Positions 29,274-39,904 of a stretch of 64,000 nt of DNA are shown here, piece by piece. Source of the DNA: Torymus aiolomorphi. Lineage: Eukaryota > Arthropoda > Insecta > Hymenoptera > Torymidae. The stretch spans positions 54,100,475 through 54,164,474 of the forward strand of contig CM070877.1 of NCBI GenBank assembly GCA_036365515.1, read 5' to 3'. Both the position numbers and the translations under genes were made by a program. Each line of letters opens with the position of its first letter. Position 1 is the first letter of the stretch. The notes below the pieces were generated by a model that ran no database searches, was not told the DNA's origin, and saw only the letters and a program-made list of their open reading frames with translations.

Positions 29274-29715
29274 TTACGGTCGAGACGGTGGCATGTATGG
29301 CACAGGCTGCGGCATGTATGGTACAGACTGCGGCATGTACGATACAGACTGCAGCATGTATGGTGCAGACTGCGGCATGTATGGTACAGGCTGTTGCATG
29401 TACGGTAAATAGGCAGCCTGCTGCACAAATGCAAAAGTTGGGCAATAAGGAGCCTGCATGAATGGTACTTGTACGTAGAGGGTTGGCACAGATGCTGAGA
29501 CAGACTTTGCGTCGGCAGAATTGGTCGCAGAAATAATTTGGTCTATTCGCTAAAACATAAAATATAAAATTATTACAATACTGTATTGTTCTATACATTT
29601 AATATTATATATTGTAAAAAATTACTTTATTGAGGCTGTCAAACTTATCGTGCAACGTTGGCCTTTTAAAATAAGGCGAACTCTGAGTGCCCCTGTCGAA
29701 AGTATCATCAACTCT
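29274..29715 (-). CDS. Partial two-exon gene with PYMPQ repeats (hypothetical)
   Basis: Exon 2 (29549 down to the stop at 29274) starts after a good acceptor TTTTATGTTTTAG and reads RIDQIISATNSADAKSVS, then repeated PYMPQS/PYMPQP units about eight residues long, ending PPSRP. Exon 1 (about 29715 down to 29626, donor AATAAA|GTAATT) reads in the matching phase GTQSSPYFKRPTLHDKFDSL, then NK. Joined, the segment looks like the C-terminus of a DNA-binding adaptor-type protein: a short coiled region plus a low-complexity Pro/Tyr/Met tail. I do not recognise the family. The upstream frame closes at a TAA at 29716-29718, so at least one further exon, or degeneration, is implied. Confidence 0.45.
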
Positions 29716-29865
29716 TTACCGTAACTGCCTCCTCCATATCTCTAGAAAGAAAAAGACAGTCGTCAAGGTCAGAAAAATATAGAGGAAATTATTATATCAT
29801 TTAAAAATAAATAGTAGAAATTCTGTTATCAATTTATAATGATTGTAATTATTGTTTTGCAATAA

Positions 29866-29874
<9 letters not shown>

Positions 29875-29937
<63 letters not shown>
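29875..29937. repeat. (TA)n microsatellite, left flank of the Gypsy insertion
   Basis: Pure TA repeat that continues beyond the element at 39846. The retrotransposon therefore inserted into a (TA)n tract. Confidence 0.95.
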
Positions 29938-29940
<3 letters not shown>

Positions 29941-30914
29941 CACACTCTGCTGGGGATCAAGGCAGAGGTGCGCGGGTAATTACCAAACACAGAAAATAGC
30001 CGGGTAAAAGAAATAAGTAATTTTATTACGTACTAAGTCCCGACGTTCTACAATGATATGGGCGCCAGGTGCACGCGTCACTTGCACCGCTCCTAAGCCT
30101 TCGCCGGCTAGCTCCGCCGGGAGCTAAAAATTCTAGTCTAACCTACAGCTACAGCATGAGCTGCAGCTGGCGTGAGTTCGCGGTCTCTCGCGACTCCCGA
30201 CTCGGACGCGCACACACACTACGCGAGGAACAACGGGGACAGGAAACAAAGGGGGGCAAACCTCGGCCAGAAGTTACTGGTGCGGGCTTCTCTCGCTCTC
30301 TCGTTCTCTCTCTCTTTCGCCTTGACGATGCCTCTCTGGAGGCCCTCTCCCGTCGGTGGCGAGGGGTCAGCAAGCTGCACAGCACGCGCGAAATCCTCGT
30401 CCGCGGGAAGACTCGTGAGCACGCGGCACGACAGTAGGCAACGGAATGAATTAAGGTGCCGGCCGGTGCTCTCCCGCTGCTCTGCTCCGCTGTGGTGCGG
30501 TTCGCCGATCGGCCGTCTTCTTTACGGCGGCGCTGGCGAGCAGTCAGCTATGATGGCTGCCGATGCTCATCACCTGCAGCGTCGGCCGAGGCATCCCCCT
30601 CCGCTGGTTCTCTTCGCCTCTCTCTCTCTGCTGGTCTCGTCTCCCTGTCAGCCGCATGGGAGAGACAGGCTCGCTAATGTCCGGCTACAGCTTGTTCCTG
30701 CTGTAGCTGCTGCTGGTCGGTTTTCCTGGCCGAGCGGTTGAGAGGGAAACGTTGGGGAAGGTGCGCGCCGGGACACGGGTATTGGGAGAGACAGTGTGCG
30801 CGTAAGAGTGTGTGTGCATGCGTGTGCACGTTCTTGCGCGTCAGTCTTTCGCCTTTTTCAACCGCCGCGCTCCCATCGCGTCGTTTTCAGTAACAGGCGA
30901 TTTGCCGTGTTACA
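29938..30914 (-). repeat. 3' LTR of the Gypsy element
   Basis: 977 bp. In genome orientation it starts TGTCACACTCTG and ends CGTGTTACA, with the usual short inverted ends. It contains CT-rich and GC-rich tracts; open frames inside are non-coding. It differs from the other LTR at roughly ten positions, including one G-run length change. Confidence 0.95.
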
Positions 30915-30927
30915 ACTCCCCCCTCCT
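30915..30927 (-). promoter_or_regulatory. Polypurine tract
   Basis: On the minus strand AGGAGGGGGGAGT abuts the 3' LTR. This is the primer site for plus-strand DNA synthesis during reverse transcription. Confidence 0.8.
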
Positions 30928-31669
30928 AAACTCGAAGTAGTCCGTGGAATACCTTCGTACGTTTCTACCGCTCTCACTATTAATCTGAATACAGGTTCCC
31001 TTCTTTAGCTAACTTAGCTTAAGCTAAGTGGTCTTAGCTACAGCGGTGTGAGTGTAGGTGTTTGTGTTCGTCGTCTTCTTCTTCAGCTAAGCTTACGTAT
31101 AGATCTGTGTAAGAGTAACCCGGTGAGTGTGTATTACCTAACTACTGCACCCTGGCGCCTGTAATCTCTTTTGTTACAATCAGTCATACGAAATTCCGGA
31201 CCCGATCGCGAACTCTCACACAACTCTCCAACATGTTCACTCACGCAAATGTAACATTTGAGGAAATCAAACAACACACTGCCGCAACAGTGACTTACCT
31301 GGCCGATCCCTTGAATTACTGCTCCTTTTGAGTCACGTTCTGGCAACCTAAAATAACATGCCCACTCTATCGCGAATACTTTAGCCAAACGATCAGAAAA
31401 GGAATAGTACCAAGAATGTACTCAAATGGCATACTTTTTGAATCGACTATTTTATTGCGATTTGCTTACTTGCTAAATTGGTGGCGAACGCTCTCGCTTA
31501 CTTAAGAAATCACTGGAAGGGGACAGGTAAGATAAATGAAAAACACATCTAGAGGAGGTAAGGAGGCTGTTTTTATTGCATTCGGCTCTCCCTACCGACG
31601 TGGCACAGATACACTAAATTTTCATGTCTACCCTCTTCCTGTACAGCTCCAGCTGTAGCTTCTGGGGTA
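30928..31669 (-). other. 3' untranslated region of the Gypsy element
   Basis: About 740 bp between the pol stop and the polypurine tract with no convincing frame. No env remnant recognised. Confidence 0.55.
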
Positions 31670-33545
31670 TCATTCGGCCTTCCTCTGACGCTGGCCCCAT
31701 TCTTGGCAGCAGGTAGAGCAGGTGGCGATGGTAACGCCTCGCCGGCCGCACATATAGCACAACCGACGACGGGGCTCCGGACAATCCACCCTGCTGTGCC
31801 CGAAGTCGCCGTAATTCCAGCAGCCGGGCCGTGCTACACCGGCCTCATCGGCATCGGCATCGGAGGTGGTGATGGTGAGACCTCGAACCCTCCCCGGAAG
31901 CTGAGGGGGTTTTGGGGGTCGACCCCGGCGGCGGGGAGGCAGTATATCGCTGCCAACCCGTGCAGTGGCGGAGGGAACTGCGCGACCCTTTGCGCGCGTC
32001 CTCTGCCCACTTGTCGCGGCATCGGTGGTTGTTGACGGGGTCGTGCCTTGTGTGCGGCTCTCCCTATCGTCAGGGCTGGCGTCCAGTCCTCGAACGACGA
32101 GTCCATTTCCTGAAAGATCAATATTTGGACTTGTAGCTTGAGCCGTCAGTCGCTGCGTTTCTCTCGGAGGCGTATACTTTTTTAAATCGTTGACGAAGAC
32201 TTTCGTCCGCCTTTGAGAGTCCAGATCCTCTACCAAGTATACCACGGGAGAATAGACTTGCACTATCTTAGCCGGCCCGACAAATCTAGGCGCCTGCTTA
32301 GCCGCAAATCGATCCTCGGCGGACGATAATACATGATTTCGGCGACGTACAAGGTCTCCGACCTGGTACAGGACCTCTCGTCGATTTTTATTATAATTCC
32401 GTACTTGCCTTGCTACAGCTTTATCCATGTGTCGTCGCACCAAATCGTGCAAGGCAGGCAGTCGACTGGCTCGATTCTTCCACTTATCCACATCGGGAGG
32501 AGAGGTAGGAATAGGATTTTCTAATTGACTTCTTAATAGGGTAGAAGGAACAGGATTACGCCCTAGATTAAGAAACGCGGGAGAAACTCCTAATGACGAG
32601 TGCACAGCACTATTTAACGCGAACCGCAGCTCGTTCAAGTGCAGATCCCAATCTCTATGATCGTCAGCTAAAAAGCTATTAATCATGGGTCGTAAATTCC
32701 GGTTGACTCTTTCCACCGGGTTTGCTTGAGCATGATACGGCGGGATAGTGGACTGCAGAATTCCATACTCATTTAACCTTTCCGTAACCTGCCTGTTAGC
32801 GAATTCTGTGCCATTATCCGTGAGCAAAACCCGAGGGCAACCCCAACGATTTACAATTAGTTCTTCAAAAGCTTTCAGCACTGAGGTAGCATCTGCTTTT
32901 CTCAACGCTTTCAGTTCGACGTATCTGGTAAAGAGATCCTCGAAAACAATTATGTATCGGCTACCAGTACGCGAAGGTGGTTTTGGGCCCATTATGTCGG
33001 AGGCTACGACAACCCATGGACCTTCAAGATTTCTCTCGGTCATAAGTCCAGCTGGAGCTTGCTGTGAGCCTTTGTGAGCTTGATATACTTGGCATGCGGT
33101 CACATACCAACAAACATCTCTGTAGTAACCGGGCCAATAGTAGTATGTCGCGACTCTCGCAAACGTCTTGTCCACGCCCAAGTGTCCTGATTGTGGGGTG
33201 TTGTGACATTCAGATAGAGCTTTTTCTCGATCGGCTTCTGGAAGAACGAGCTTCCACGCATCCATGTCCGGCAGCAATGGGTCAACAGTTTTATTCGGAC
33301 GATGCGCATACAGCAAGCCGTTTACTACCTTCCAATCCGGGTATTTCTTAGGATTTTTCTCAACATTACCTATTCTCATTTGATACCACGGATCGTCAGC
33401 TGTAGCAGTAGCGATCGCTGCAAGCTCGTAAGTTCCTTCCCAAGCACGCGACAACGCGTCTGGGACTTTGTGCAACGCACCTTTACGATGTACAAATTCG
33501 ATATTATACATCTGCAGGGCTGTATTCCATCTGGCGAACGACCCG
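31670..33545 (-). pseudogene. Gypsy pol, 3' part: RNase H end and integrase
   Basis: After the second frameshift the frame reads NIEFVHRKGALHKVPDALSR (end of RNase H), then the integrase zinc-binding region with HNTPQSGH and CQVYQAHK. The second Cys of the HHCC finger is replaced by Tyr. The catalytic core keeps Asp in VVASDIMGP, Asp in LLTDNGTEF and Glu in ANPVERVNR at the D-D-35-E spacing. A GPY/F-like segment is GPAKIVQVYSPVVYLVEDL. The unusual C-terminus has a CCHC-like CWNYGDFGHSRVDC (one Cys changed) and CYMCGRRGVTIATCSTC. Usual Gypsy integrases end without zinc knuckles. Confidence 0.88.
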
Positions 33546-34418
33546 TTGGATCTCGGAGGTTATTTAACCATAATAAACTATGGTGGTCGGTGATTACAGT
33601 AAACTTCTCACCTTGAAAATACCCTCGTAGCCTCTCAACAGACCATACAACAGCGAGGCACTCCTTCTCTGTGACAGTATAATTCCGCTCGGCCTTTGAC
33701 AGAGTCCTGCTCACGAAATAGATAGGATGCTCCTCGCCATCAAATACTTGCGTCAGTACTCCTGCTATAGCATAATCACTCGCATCTGTTTGCAGAGTGA
33801 AGGGTAGCGACAAATCGGGCCTTGCAAGCACAGGAGCTTGCGTCAGTGCGAGCTTCAGCTTCTCAAACGCTTGCTGTTGCTCTTCGTGCCATTGCCACCG
33901 TACATCCTTCCTCAGCAGCTTGGTTAGCGGTGCTTTATACTCAGCTAAGTGAGCGATAAATCTGGAGTACCAGCCAATCATACCGAGAAATCTTCTTAAT
34001 TGCCTTATGGTGAAAGGCGCTGGATACTCGAGGATGGGCTTCACTTTGTCGTCGTCTGTCTTCAGTCCGTCCTCGTTAACGATGTAACCTAAATACTTAA
34101 CTTCGGCGCAACAAAATTCAGACTTGTTGAGGTTAATTTGTAAATTCTCCACTTTTAACGCCGGGAGCACTATCTCTAACCACTTTACGTGCTCCTCAAA
34201 GGTCGGCGAGACGATTATTACGTCGTCTAGGTATGCGAAGACATAAGGTTCCCACGCAGCTTTGATGAGGTTATCCATTATGCGCTGAAACACAGCTGGA
34301 GCATTTGTCAGCCCATATGGTAACCGGATGAAGTGGAAAAGTCCTCGCCCTGGCACTGAAAATGCGGTGACCTCTCTGCACTTCGGATCCAAAGGTATCT
34401 GGTGGTACGCCTGGCTAA
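33536..34418 (-). pseudogene. Gypsy pol, middle part: reverse transcriptase core and RNase H
   Basis: Between two single-base deletions the frame encodes RT motifs FHFIRLPYGLTNAPAVFQR and the catalytic VFAYLDDVIIVS box, then RNase H with LQTDASDYAIAGVL, TEKECLAVVW and TDHHSLLWL. The frame is entered out of phase from the upstream segment (near 34411-34418) and leaves it near 33536-33545. I describe the breaks only. Both look like one-base losses. Confidence 0.9.
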
Positions 34419-35431
34419 ATCCAATTTCGAGATATACTTTGCGGAACTGAGCTTGTCAAGTATATCATCCATGTTACGCAATGGATACGCGATTGCTTTA
34501 GTTTTTTTATTTACTTGACGATAGTCTATGCAAAATCTGAATATATCGTAAGTTTTCGGTACTAACACAGGGCAGCTTCGCCAGGGGCTATCAGATGGTT
34601 CGATAATTCCCTCGTCGAGCATTCTATCGACTTCAGCCCAAGCCGTCTGCAGCATCTTCGGAGTATACTTCCGAGGAGCTTGGCGTATGGGTTCATTTCC
34701 TTGAATGTCAATAAAATGCGGGGTGACATTAGCTAACCCTAGTTTTTTCGGCGTAGGAGGAATAAGTTTTTCCTTCAGAGCTTCAATAATCAGGTGCTGC
34801 TCAGCTGTAGCACGACTCAGTCCTTCAATGCTGGCTAAAGCTGGAAAACAGGTTGGATCCTGGCCGTAAGGGTAAAACTGATGAACCACTCCCTTCGGCG
34901 TCCACCATGAATCAGTCTCGTAGTCGATCTTCATCTTGAAGGCTCGTTTGAAGTCGATTCCGAGAATGCAGTCGTATTGAAGCTCATCAGCGACTCTGAA
35001 GGGCATCGTTAGCTGCGTATTATCAATACTAACTGTCATGTTTAATACGCCTTGCAACTTAACTGCGCCTCCATCTGCAACACGCACTGAAGCTGTTTCC
35101 TGTTCTAGTTTTCCAGCAAATTCTTTGCTGAGGCCTTTACCAAGATAAGAGTGAACTGAGCCATCGTCGAGCATGCCTAAAAGTTTCCTTCCATTCAATT
35201 CTATGTTGAAGAATAACCTCGGCTCGACATTGCTGACAGCGCTCCTCATAATTAGCGATTCTGGAGCGAGTACCTGAGGGTGATCTCCCTCGCTATCAGC
35301 TACAGCTGCGCTGCTCTCTTTTCGTTGCGAATTCTGCTCTCTTTCTTCAGTCCTCACACCTGAAGTAGGAGGAGTCAAGTTTGAAGTAGGAGGGGGTAGG
35401 TTGACTCCATCATCATCCCCTCTTACTCGTT
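34411..35431 (-). pseudogene. Gypsy pol, 5' part: aspartic protease and N-terminal reverse transcriptase
   Basis: Entered from gag by -1 frameshifting at 35429-35435; a Met at 35561 in this frame is probably not used. The protease is visible at LLGMLDDGSVHSYLG and CILGIDFKRAF. The active-site triplet is DDG rather than the usual DTG or DSG. The RT thumb-proximal start follows: VDRMLDEGIIEPSDSPWRS and FRFCIDYRQVNKKT, then SKLDLA, where the first single-base deletion throws the frame off. Confidence 0.88.
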
Positions 35432-37975
35432 TCCCGTTTCCGAGGCTGAATTGCACCTCGTGCACTTGCGCGCCGTCGTGTTCGGCCGTCCGCAATTTTG
35501 GCATACCGCTGCGTTCATGCATTCTCGCCTCCAATGACCAGTCTGTCCGCAACGGAAACATGGCTCTCTTTGTTTCCTTCGCTGCATGTCTTCATGCTTG
35601 GCCTTCGGCAGGACCGTCTCGATCTTCAGCTCGACCTGCTTCTGCTCGGGCTCGGACATCTGATCTTGATCCTTCGCTCTTTGGTTTCCACGGCGGCCTC
35701 TGCTCTTACTGCGCGCATCTCGGTTACGCTCCTTCTTTCCACTTTTCTGCTTGTTCGTCGCTTCCACCTTCTTCTCTCTCGGCGATCTTTGTTTAGGTTC
35801 GTCCTCCGTCTGCGTGGCTGCTACTGGAGCTACCTGGCTGGAGCTGGAGAACTCTTCTACTGCTTTCTCTGCTGAGGTCTGCGCGACTGGAGCTATCCTC
35901 ACGTGCCTTTGCTGTTTTGGAGGAATATAGGCTGAAGCAGGGAAGGCTGAATCCGAAATCGGAGGCGGCGGCTTGTACGCTTTCTCTTGAGCTCTGCGTA
36001 ACTCCTCTCTCTTGCCTAACCTCTGCAACTCCGGAAAATTTTCAAAATTTTTCCTCTCAATGCGCAGTCTATACGAAGGATGCAGCTTCTGGTAGACACG
36101 ATCCAGCTGCTCTCCTAACGTAAGCGGCGGCTTCAGCTGATCCAGCAGGTCGCGCACCTTCAACAAATAAGTCGAGATCTCCTCACTAGGTCCTTGGGTC
36201 CGCACTTCCAGTTCCTTCCGTAGTCGTTCCTGTACGTCTTCAAAACTGTACTGTAGGCGGAAAGCATCTACGAAATCCTCGTAAGTTTTCCAAAATTGAT
36301 ACTCTCTTCGAAACCACTGCCATGACTCATCGTCGAGAGCCGATGGCAAAGCTTTGACGATTTCATCGAGAGTCAATTTATAATTCTCTTTACAGTTTGT
36401 TAAGTCCGTAATAAAACTTTCGAGGTCTCGTTTCCTATCCCCTTTGAACGAAATATGCCACTTAGCGAGAAGTTCGCTAGTGCGTTTCTCCTTATTCAAC
36501 GACGAACGCTCGAAGAACGATGCATCCTGACTCATCCCAGGAGCAGAGACATCCCATCTCCCCGGGTGAGGCTGAAAGCTAGGAGCAGCAGGCATCGGCC
36601 CCGGTGGAAATCCCATAGCAGCTGGAGGAGGACCAATCGTGGAAAAATGCGAATTCAAATGTGGAAAATTTCCTAAGTACTGCGGATGCGATTGAATATA
36701 CGGAAACGAATGCTGCACAGACATCATCGGTTGTGAAAACGAACGAGGCGGATAATAATACGACGTCGGCGGTAGCTGATTCGTATACGGATGCATCTGC
36801 TCGGCTCGCGCTCCATAAGTGTTCGCCTGTGAAGCTCCAGCTGTAACGAAATTTGGAGCAACTGGCACTGACGACATGAGCGGCAGCTCATGATGGCATG
36901 ACGCTCCCTGCGGCATCGCACAGTGAGAGTATACTGTAGCTCCTGCTCCCCTCTCTGCGTGTCCCATCCGCTGCGATGAGAATCCGCCCGAAAAATCGAA
37001 ATGATCTGCCCTATTATTACCCTGAGTTGGCAAATTACCATTTCCTACCATACCAACATCTCCTAGCGGATCAAACTGCGACGTTGACAACGGAATTCTA
37101 TTTTGTACTTCGCTGCAGTCTCTCCTCTGGTACCCTGATGTCGGAGCACAACTAGTCGGCTGTCGCGAAAAAGCTGGAAAAGGCAAAGACGAAGTTCGCT
37201 CGAATAATGTGCTGGGCCCCATGGTCGCCTCTCCTGTAGTCGTCTCTGGAATTACGATGCCCGTCGCATTCGCTCCGTCCGTCAACTCCATGGTGTTGTC
37301 GATGAAAGTACTGTTCTCGTGAAGCGGACGAGGACTGAGATTATATCTCGTCGATTGTGCGCGTGGGTTGTGCCTATATTCGATAGGTGCGGCAGGCGCG
37401 GCGATGCTAACCTGCCTACGTACCCCAGAGCATTTCGACGCTGGAGCTACATGACTGTCAGCTCTAGCTTCCTCACTGGCTACGCGCGGATCACTAACCT
37501 CGATCTGCAACTGGGATCTAAAGGTTTGCGACGGTACTTCCATAGAAATAGGATCGCAAAACCTGCCCATAGTTTGGCCTGTAGAGAGCGGCTCCGAATT
37601 ATGCACTGATGTAACCACTTCTGCTGGCTGCGAAACCCTATTAGCAGCGAAATTGGCAACAGAATGCCTACTCAACGACGACGATGGACTAGGTGTCGAT
37701 GGCGGCTCTGCTGTCGGCTCGTCTCTCACCGGATCCCATGGTGCTGCCTCATGCCCAAAATGGCGTCGCATCTCATGCCGCTCTAGACGATTGCGCACGA
37801 TCATTGCGTCTGAGCGAACATTCAGCCCGAAACGAATAGCAGCAGTGAAGACGTCTCCGTCCGTCAACCCATTAATTGTTCGCTTTAATGCTTGAGCTGC
37901 CGCTAGCGGGTCGACGCACATCAAATCACTTTCGTCAACGCCGAGCGAAACCCAGCTCCAATCGTGTTTTTCCAT
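35423..37975 (-). CDS. gag: Gypsy Gag polyprotein, 850 aa
   Basis: ATG at 37975, intact frame. The N-terminal half is Pro/Ser/Tyr-rich and low-complexity. A retrotransposon gag capsid domain spans about residues 505-665 (KWHISFKGDRKRDLESFITD, WQWFRREYQFWKTYEDFVDA, LEQL-type helices). A Lys/Arg/Glu-rich linker follows. Two zinc knuckles end the protein: CFRCGQTGHWRREC (CCHC) and CQNCGRPNTTARKC. Gag assembles the cytoplasmic particle and packages element RNA. The stop codon sits two codons after a GGGAAAC slippery heptamer that leads into pol. Confidence 0.92.
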   Translation of the reverse strand: MEKHDWSWVSLGVDESDLMCVDPLAAAQALKRTINGLTDGDVFTAAIRFGLNVRSDAMIVRNRLERHEMRRHFGHEAAPWDPVRDEPTAEPPSTPSPSSSLSRHSVANFAANRVSQPAEVVTSVHNSEPLSTGQTMGRFCDPISMEVPSQTFRSQLQIEVSDPRVASEEARADSHVAPASKCSGVRRQVSIAAPAAPIEYRHNPRAQSTRYNLSPRPLHENSTFIDNTMELTDGANATGIVIPETTTGEATMGPSTLFERTSSLPFPAFSRQPTSCAPTSGYQRRDCSEVQNRIPLSTSQFDPLGDVGMVGNGNLPTQGNNRADHFDFSGGFSSQRMGHAERGAGATVYSHCAMPQGASCHHELPLMSSVPVAPNFVTAGASQANTYGARAEQMHPYTNQLPPTSYYYPPRSFSQPMMSVQHSFPYIQSHPQYLGNFPHLNSHFSTIGPPPAAMGFPPGPMPAAPSFQPHPGRWDVSAPGMSQDASFFERSSLNKEKRTSELLAKWHISFKGDRKRDLESFITDLTNCKENYKLTLDEIVKALPSALDDESWQWFRREYQFWKTYEDFVDAFRLQYSFEDVQERLRKELEVRTQGPSEEISTYLLKVRDLLDQLKPPLTLGEQLDRVYQKLHPSYRLRIERKNFENFPELQRLGKREELRRAQEKAYKPPPPISDSAFPASAYIPPKQQRHVRIAPVAQTSAEKAVEEFSSSSQVAPVAATQTEDEPKQRSPREKKVEATNKQKSGKKERNRDARSKSRGRRGNQRAKDQDQMSEPEQKQVELKIETVLPKAKHEDMQRRKQREPCFRCGQTGHWRRECMNAAVCQNCGRPNTTARKCTRCNSASETGNE
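35429..35435 (-). promoter_or_regulatory. -1 ribosomal frameshift site GGGAAAC (gag-pol)
   Basis: Minus strand, in gag phase the codons are ACG GGA AAC GAG TAA, so G GGA AAC is an exact X XXY YYZ heptamer two codons before the gag stop. Slipping back one base enters the pol frame directly (CGA GTA AGA). Six bases downstream GAGGGG can pair with CCCCCTC after a ~20-nt loop, a plausible stimulatory hairpin. Confidence 0.85.
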
Positions 37976-38847
37976 CTTCCTCTCTCAGTTAGCCTCGGTC
38001 ACTTAGCTCCCCGATTCCCTTTTCAAATACTACGTATTAATTTCTTTTAGATTTAATTTGCTAAACAAAATGGTTTAAAAAAAAACCCGATCTTCAAAAT
38101 TACTCAAAAGCAAAAATACTAATTCCACTCTATCTAATTACTAATGTGCAAGCGAAAAGCCAAATCAAGCAAAAAAAATAAAAAAAAAGGAAATCAAGCC
38201 AAGCAACCGAGTCAACGTGGAAAGTAAGCGCGACAATTACGCACTAATTCCTCGCAATCTACGTTAAACCCACTCCCGACTACAAAATTCCCTTTCTCCG
38301 TTCCACTAAAAGTCTTTGACGAAGGCGTGGGAATTTATAAGGAGTTGCGGAATGGAAAGTAAGCGAGAGTAAAAATCTCAAATGAATTTTTTAAAATGGT
38401 AAATTTCTCAAACTAATAAAAACCGTAAACCCGAAAATGATTCTGCCGTGCATACGTGTTCGGAGAGTTACTCGCAACCTTAAAATCTCCCCGAGCACGT
38501 TGCAAAAATTCTTCAAGTGCCGCGTGGCTAAAGCTGTAGCAAGAGGTGGTTTTTCGAGTACTTCATCAACTCTTCTCGAAAAATCACACGCAAATCGCAA
38601 TAAATGGCCATAAAATTAAAATGCAAATGTGTTCTAGATACTCAATATTTAAAGATCAACTCAGTATTAAATTTCGAAACGTCTGGCTAAATTCAAAAAT
38701 TTACGGCGTCTATAAACGCTTACACGCGAAATCTCCAAAATGGCTGCTAGAACGCTTCCTCCCTCACGGTTCCCCGTTGTGTGTGCGCGCCGCAATGGCG
38801 AAATCACGACGCGGATCCCTTAACTTTGCCACGGCCTTTACCGTGGT
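37976..38847 (-). other. Gypsy 5' leader between PBS and gag
   Basis: About 870 bp with A-rich runs and no supported frame; would hold the packaging signal. Only chance open frames. Confidence 0.55.
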
Positions 38848-38865
38848 CCCACGTTGGCTGCGCCA
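38848..38865 (-). promoter_or_regulatory. Primer binding site
   Basis: On the minus strand TGGCGCAGCCAACGTGGG begins 2 nt after the 5' LTR. TGG is complementary to tRNA 3'-CCA. I do not assign the tRNA. Confidence 0.8.
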
Positions 38866-38867
38866 CT

Positions 38868-39842
38868 TGTCACACTCTGCTGGGGATCAAGGCAGAGGTG
38901 CGCGGGTAATTACCAAACACAGAAAATAGCCGGGTAAAAGAAATAAGTAATTTTATTACGTACTAAGTCCCGACGTTCTACAATGATATGGGCGCCAGGT
39001 GCACGCGTCACTTGCACCGCTCCTAAGCCTTCGCCGGCTAGCTCCGCCGGGAGCTAAAAATTCTAGTCTAACCTACAGCTATAGCATGAGCTGCAGCTGG
39101 CGTGAGTTCGCGGTCTCTCGCGACTCCCGACTCGGACGCGCACACACACTACGCGAGGAACAACGGGGACAGGAAACAAAGGGGGGGCAAACCTCGGCCA
39201 GAAGTTACTGGTGCGGGCTTCTCTCGCTCTCTCGTTCTCTCTCTCTTTCGCCTTGACGATGCCTCTCTGGAGGCCCTCTCCCGTCGGTGGCGAGGGGTCA
39301 GCAAGCTGCACAGCACGCGCGAAATCCTCGTCCGCGGGAAGACTCGTGAGCACGCGGCACGACAGTAGGCAACGGAATGAATTAAGATGCCGGCCGGTGC
39401 TCTCCCGCTGCTCTGCTCCGCTGTGGCGCGGTTCGCCGATCGGCCGTCTTCTTTACGGCGGCGCTGGCGAGCAGTCAGCTATGATGGCTGCCGATGCTCG
39501 TCACGCGCAGCGTCGGCCGAGGCACCCCCCTCCGCTGGTTCTCTTCGCCTCTCTCTCTCTGCTGGTCTCGTCTCCCTGTCAGCCGCATGGGAGAGACAGG
39601 CTCGCTAATGTCCGGCTACAGCTTGTTCCTGCTGTAGCTGCTGCTGGTCGGTTTTCCTGGCCGAGCGGTTGAGAGGGAAACGTTGGGGAAGGTGCGCGCC
39701 GGGACACGGGTATTGGGAGAGACAGTGTGCGCGTAAGAGTGTGTGTGCATGCGTGTGCACGTTCTCGCGCGTCAGTCTTTCGCCTTTTTCAACCGCCGCG
39801 CTCCCATCGCGTCGTTTTCAGTAACAGGCGATTTGCCGTGTT

Positions 39843-39845
<3 letters not shown>
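38868..39845 (-). repeat. 5' LTR of the Gypsy element
   Basis: 978 bp, about 99% identical by eye to the 3' LTR (about ten substitutions plus one extra G). This argues for a recent insertion. Confidence 0.95.

Positions 39846-39887
<42 letters not shown>
39846..39887. repeat. (TA)n microsatellite, right flank of the Gypsy insertion
   Basis: Continuation of the TA tract split by the retrotransposon. Confidence 0.95.
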
Positions 39888-39904
39888 ATCTTATTTGAAA
39901 TATA

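Larger units (their letters stand above)
29938..39845 (-). mobile_element. Ty3/Gypsy LTR retrotransposon, 9.9 kb, minus strand
   Basis: Two direct LTRs (29938-30914 and 38868-39845) beginning TG and ending CA flank gag and pol in the order gag, protease, reverse transcriptase, RNase H, integrase, all on the minus strand. That order identifies Ty3/Gypsy. The flanks are ATAT on both sides, compatible with a 4-bp duplication, though the (TA)n target makes that untestable. No env-like frame is present. pol carries two single-base frameshifts, so this copy is defective despite near-identical LTRs. Confidence 0.95.

Noticed and set aside
30069..30741. Several overlapping Arg/Ser-rich open frames in both LTRs
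   Set aside because: They lie inside the LTRs, overlap in several frames and are explained by GC-rich LTR sequence.
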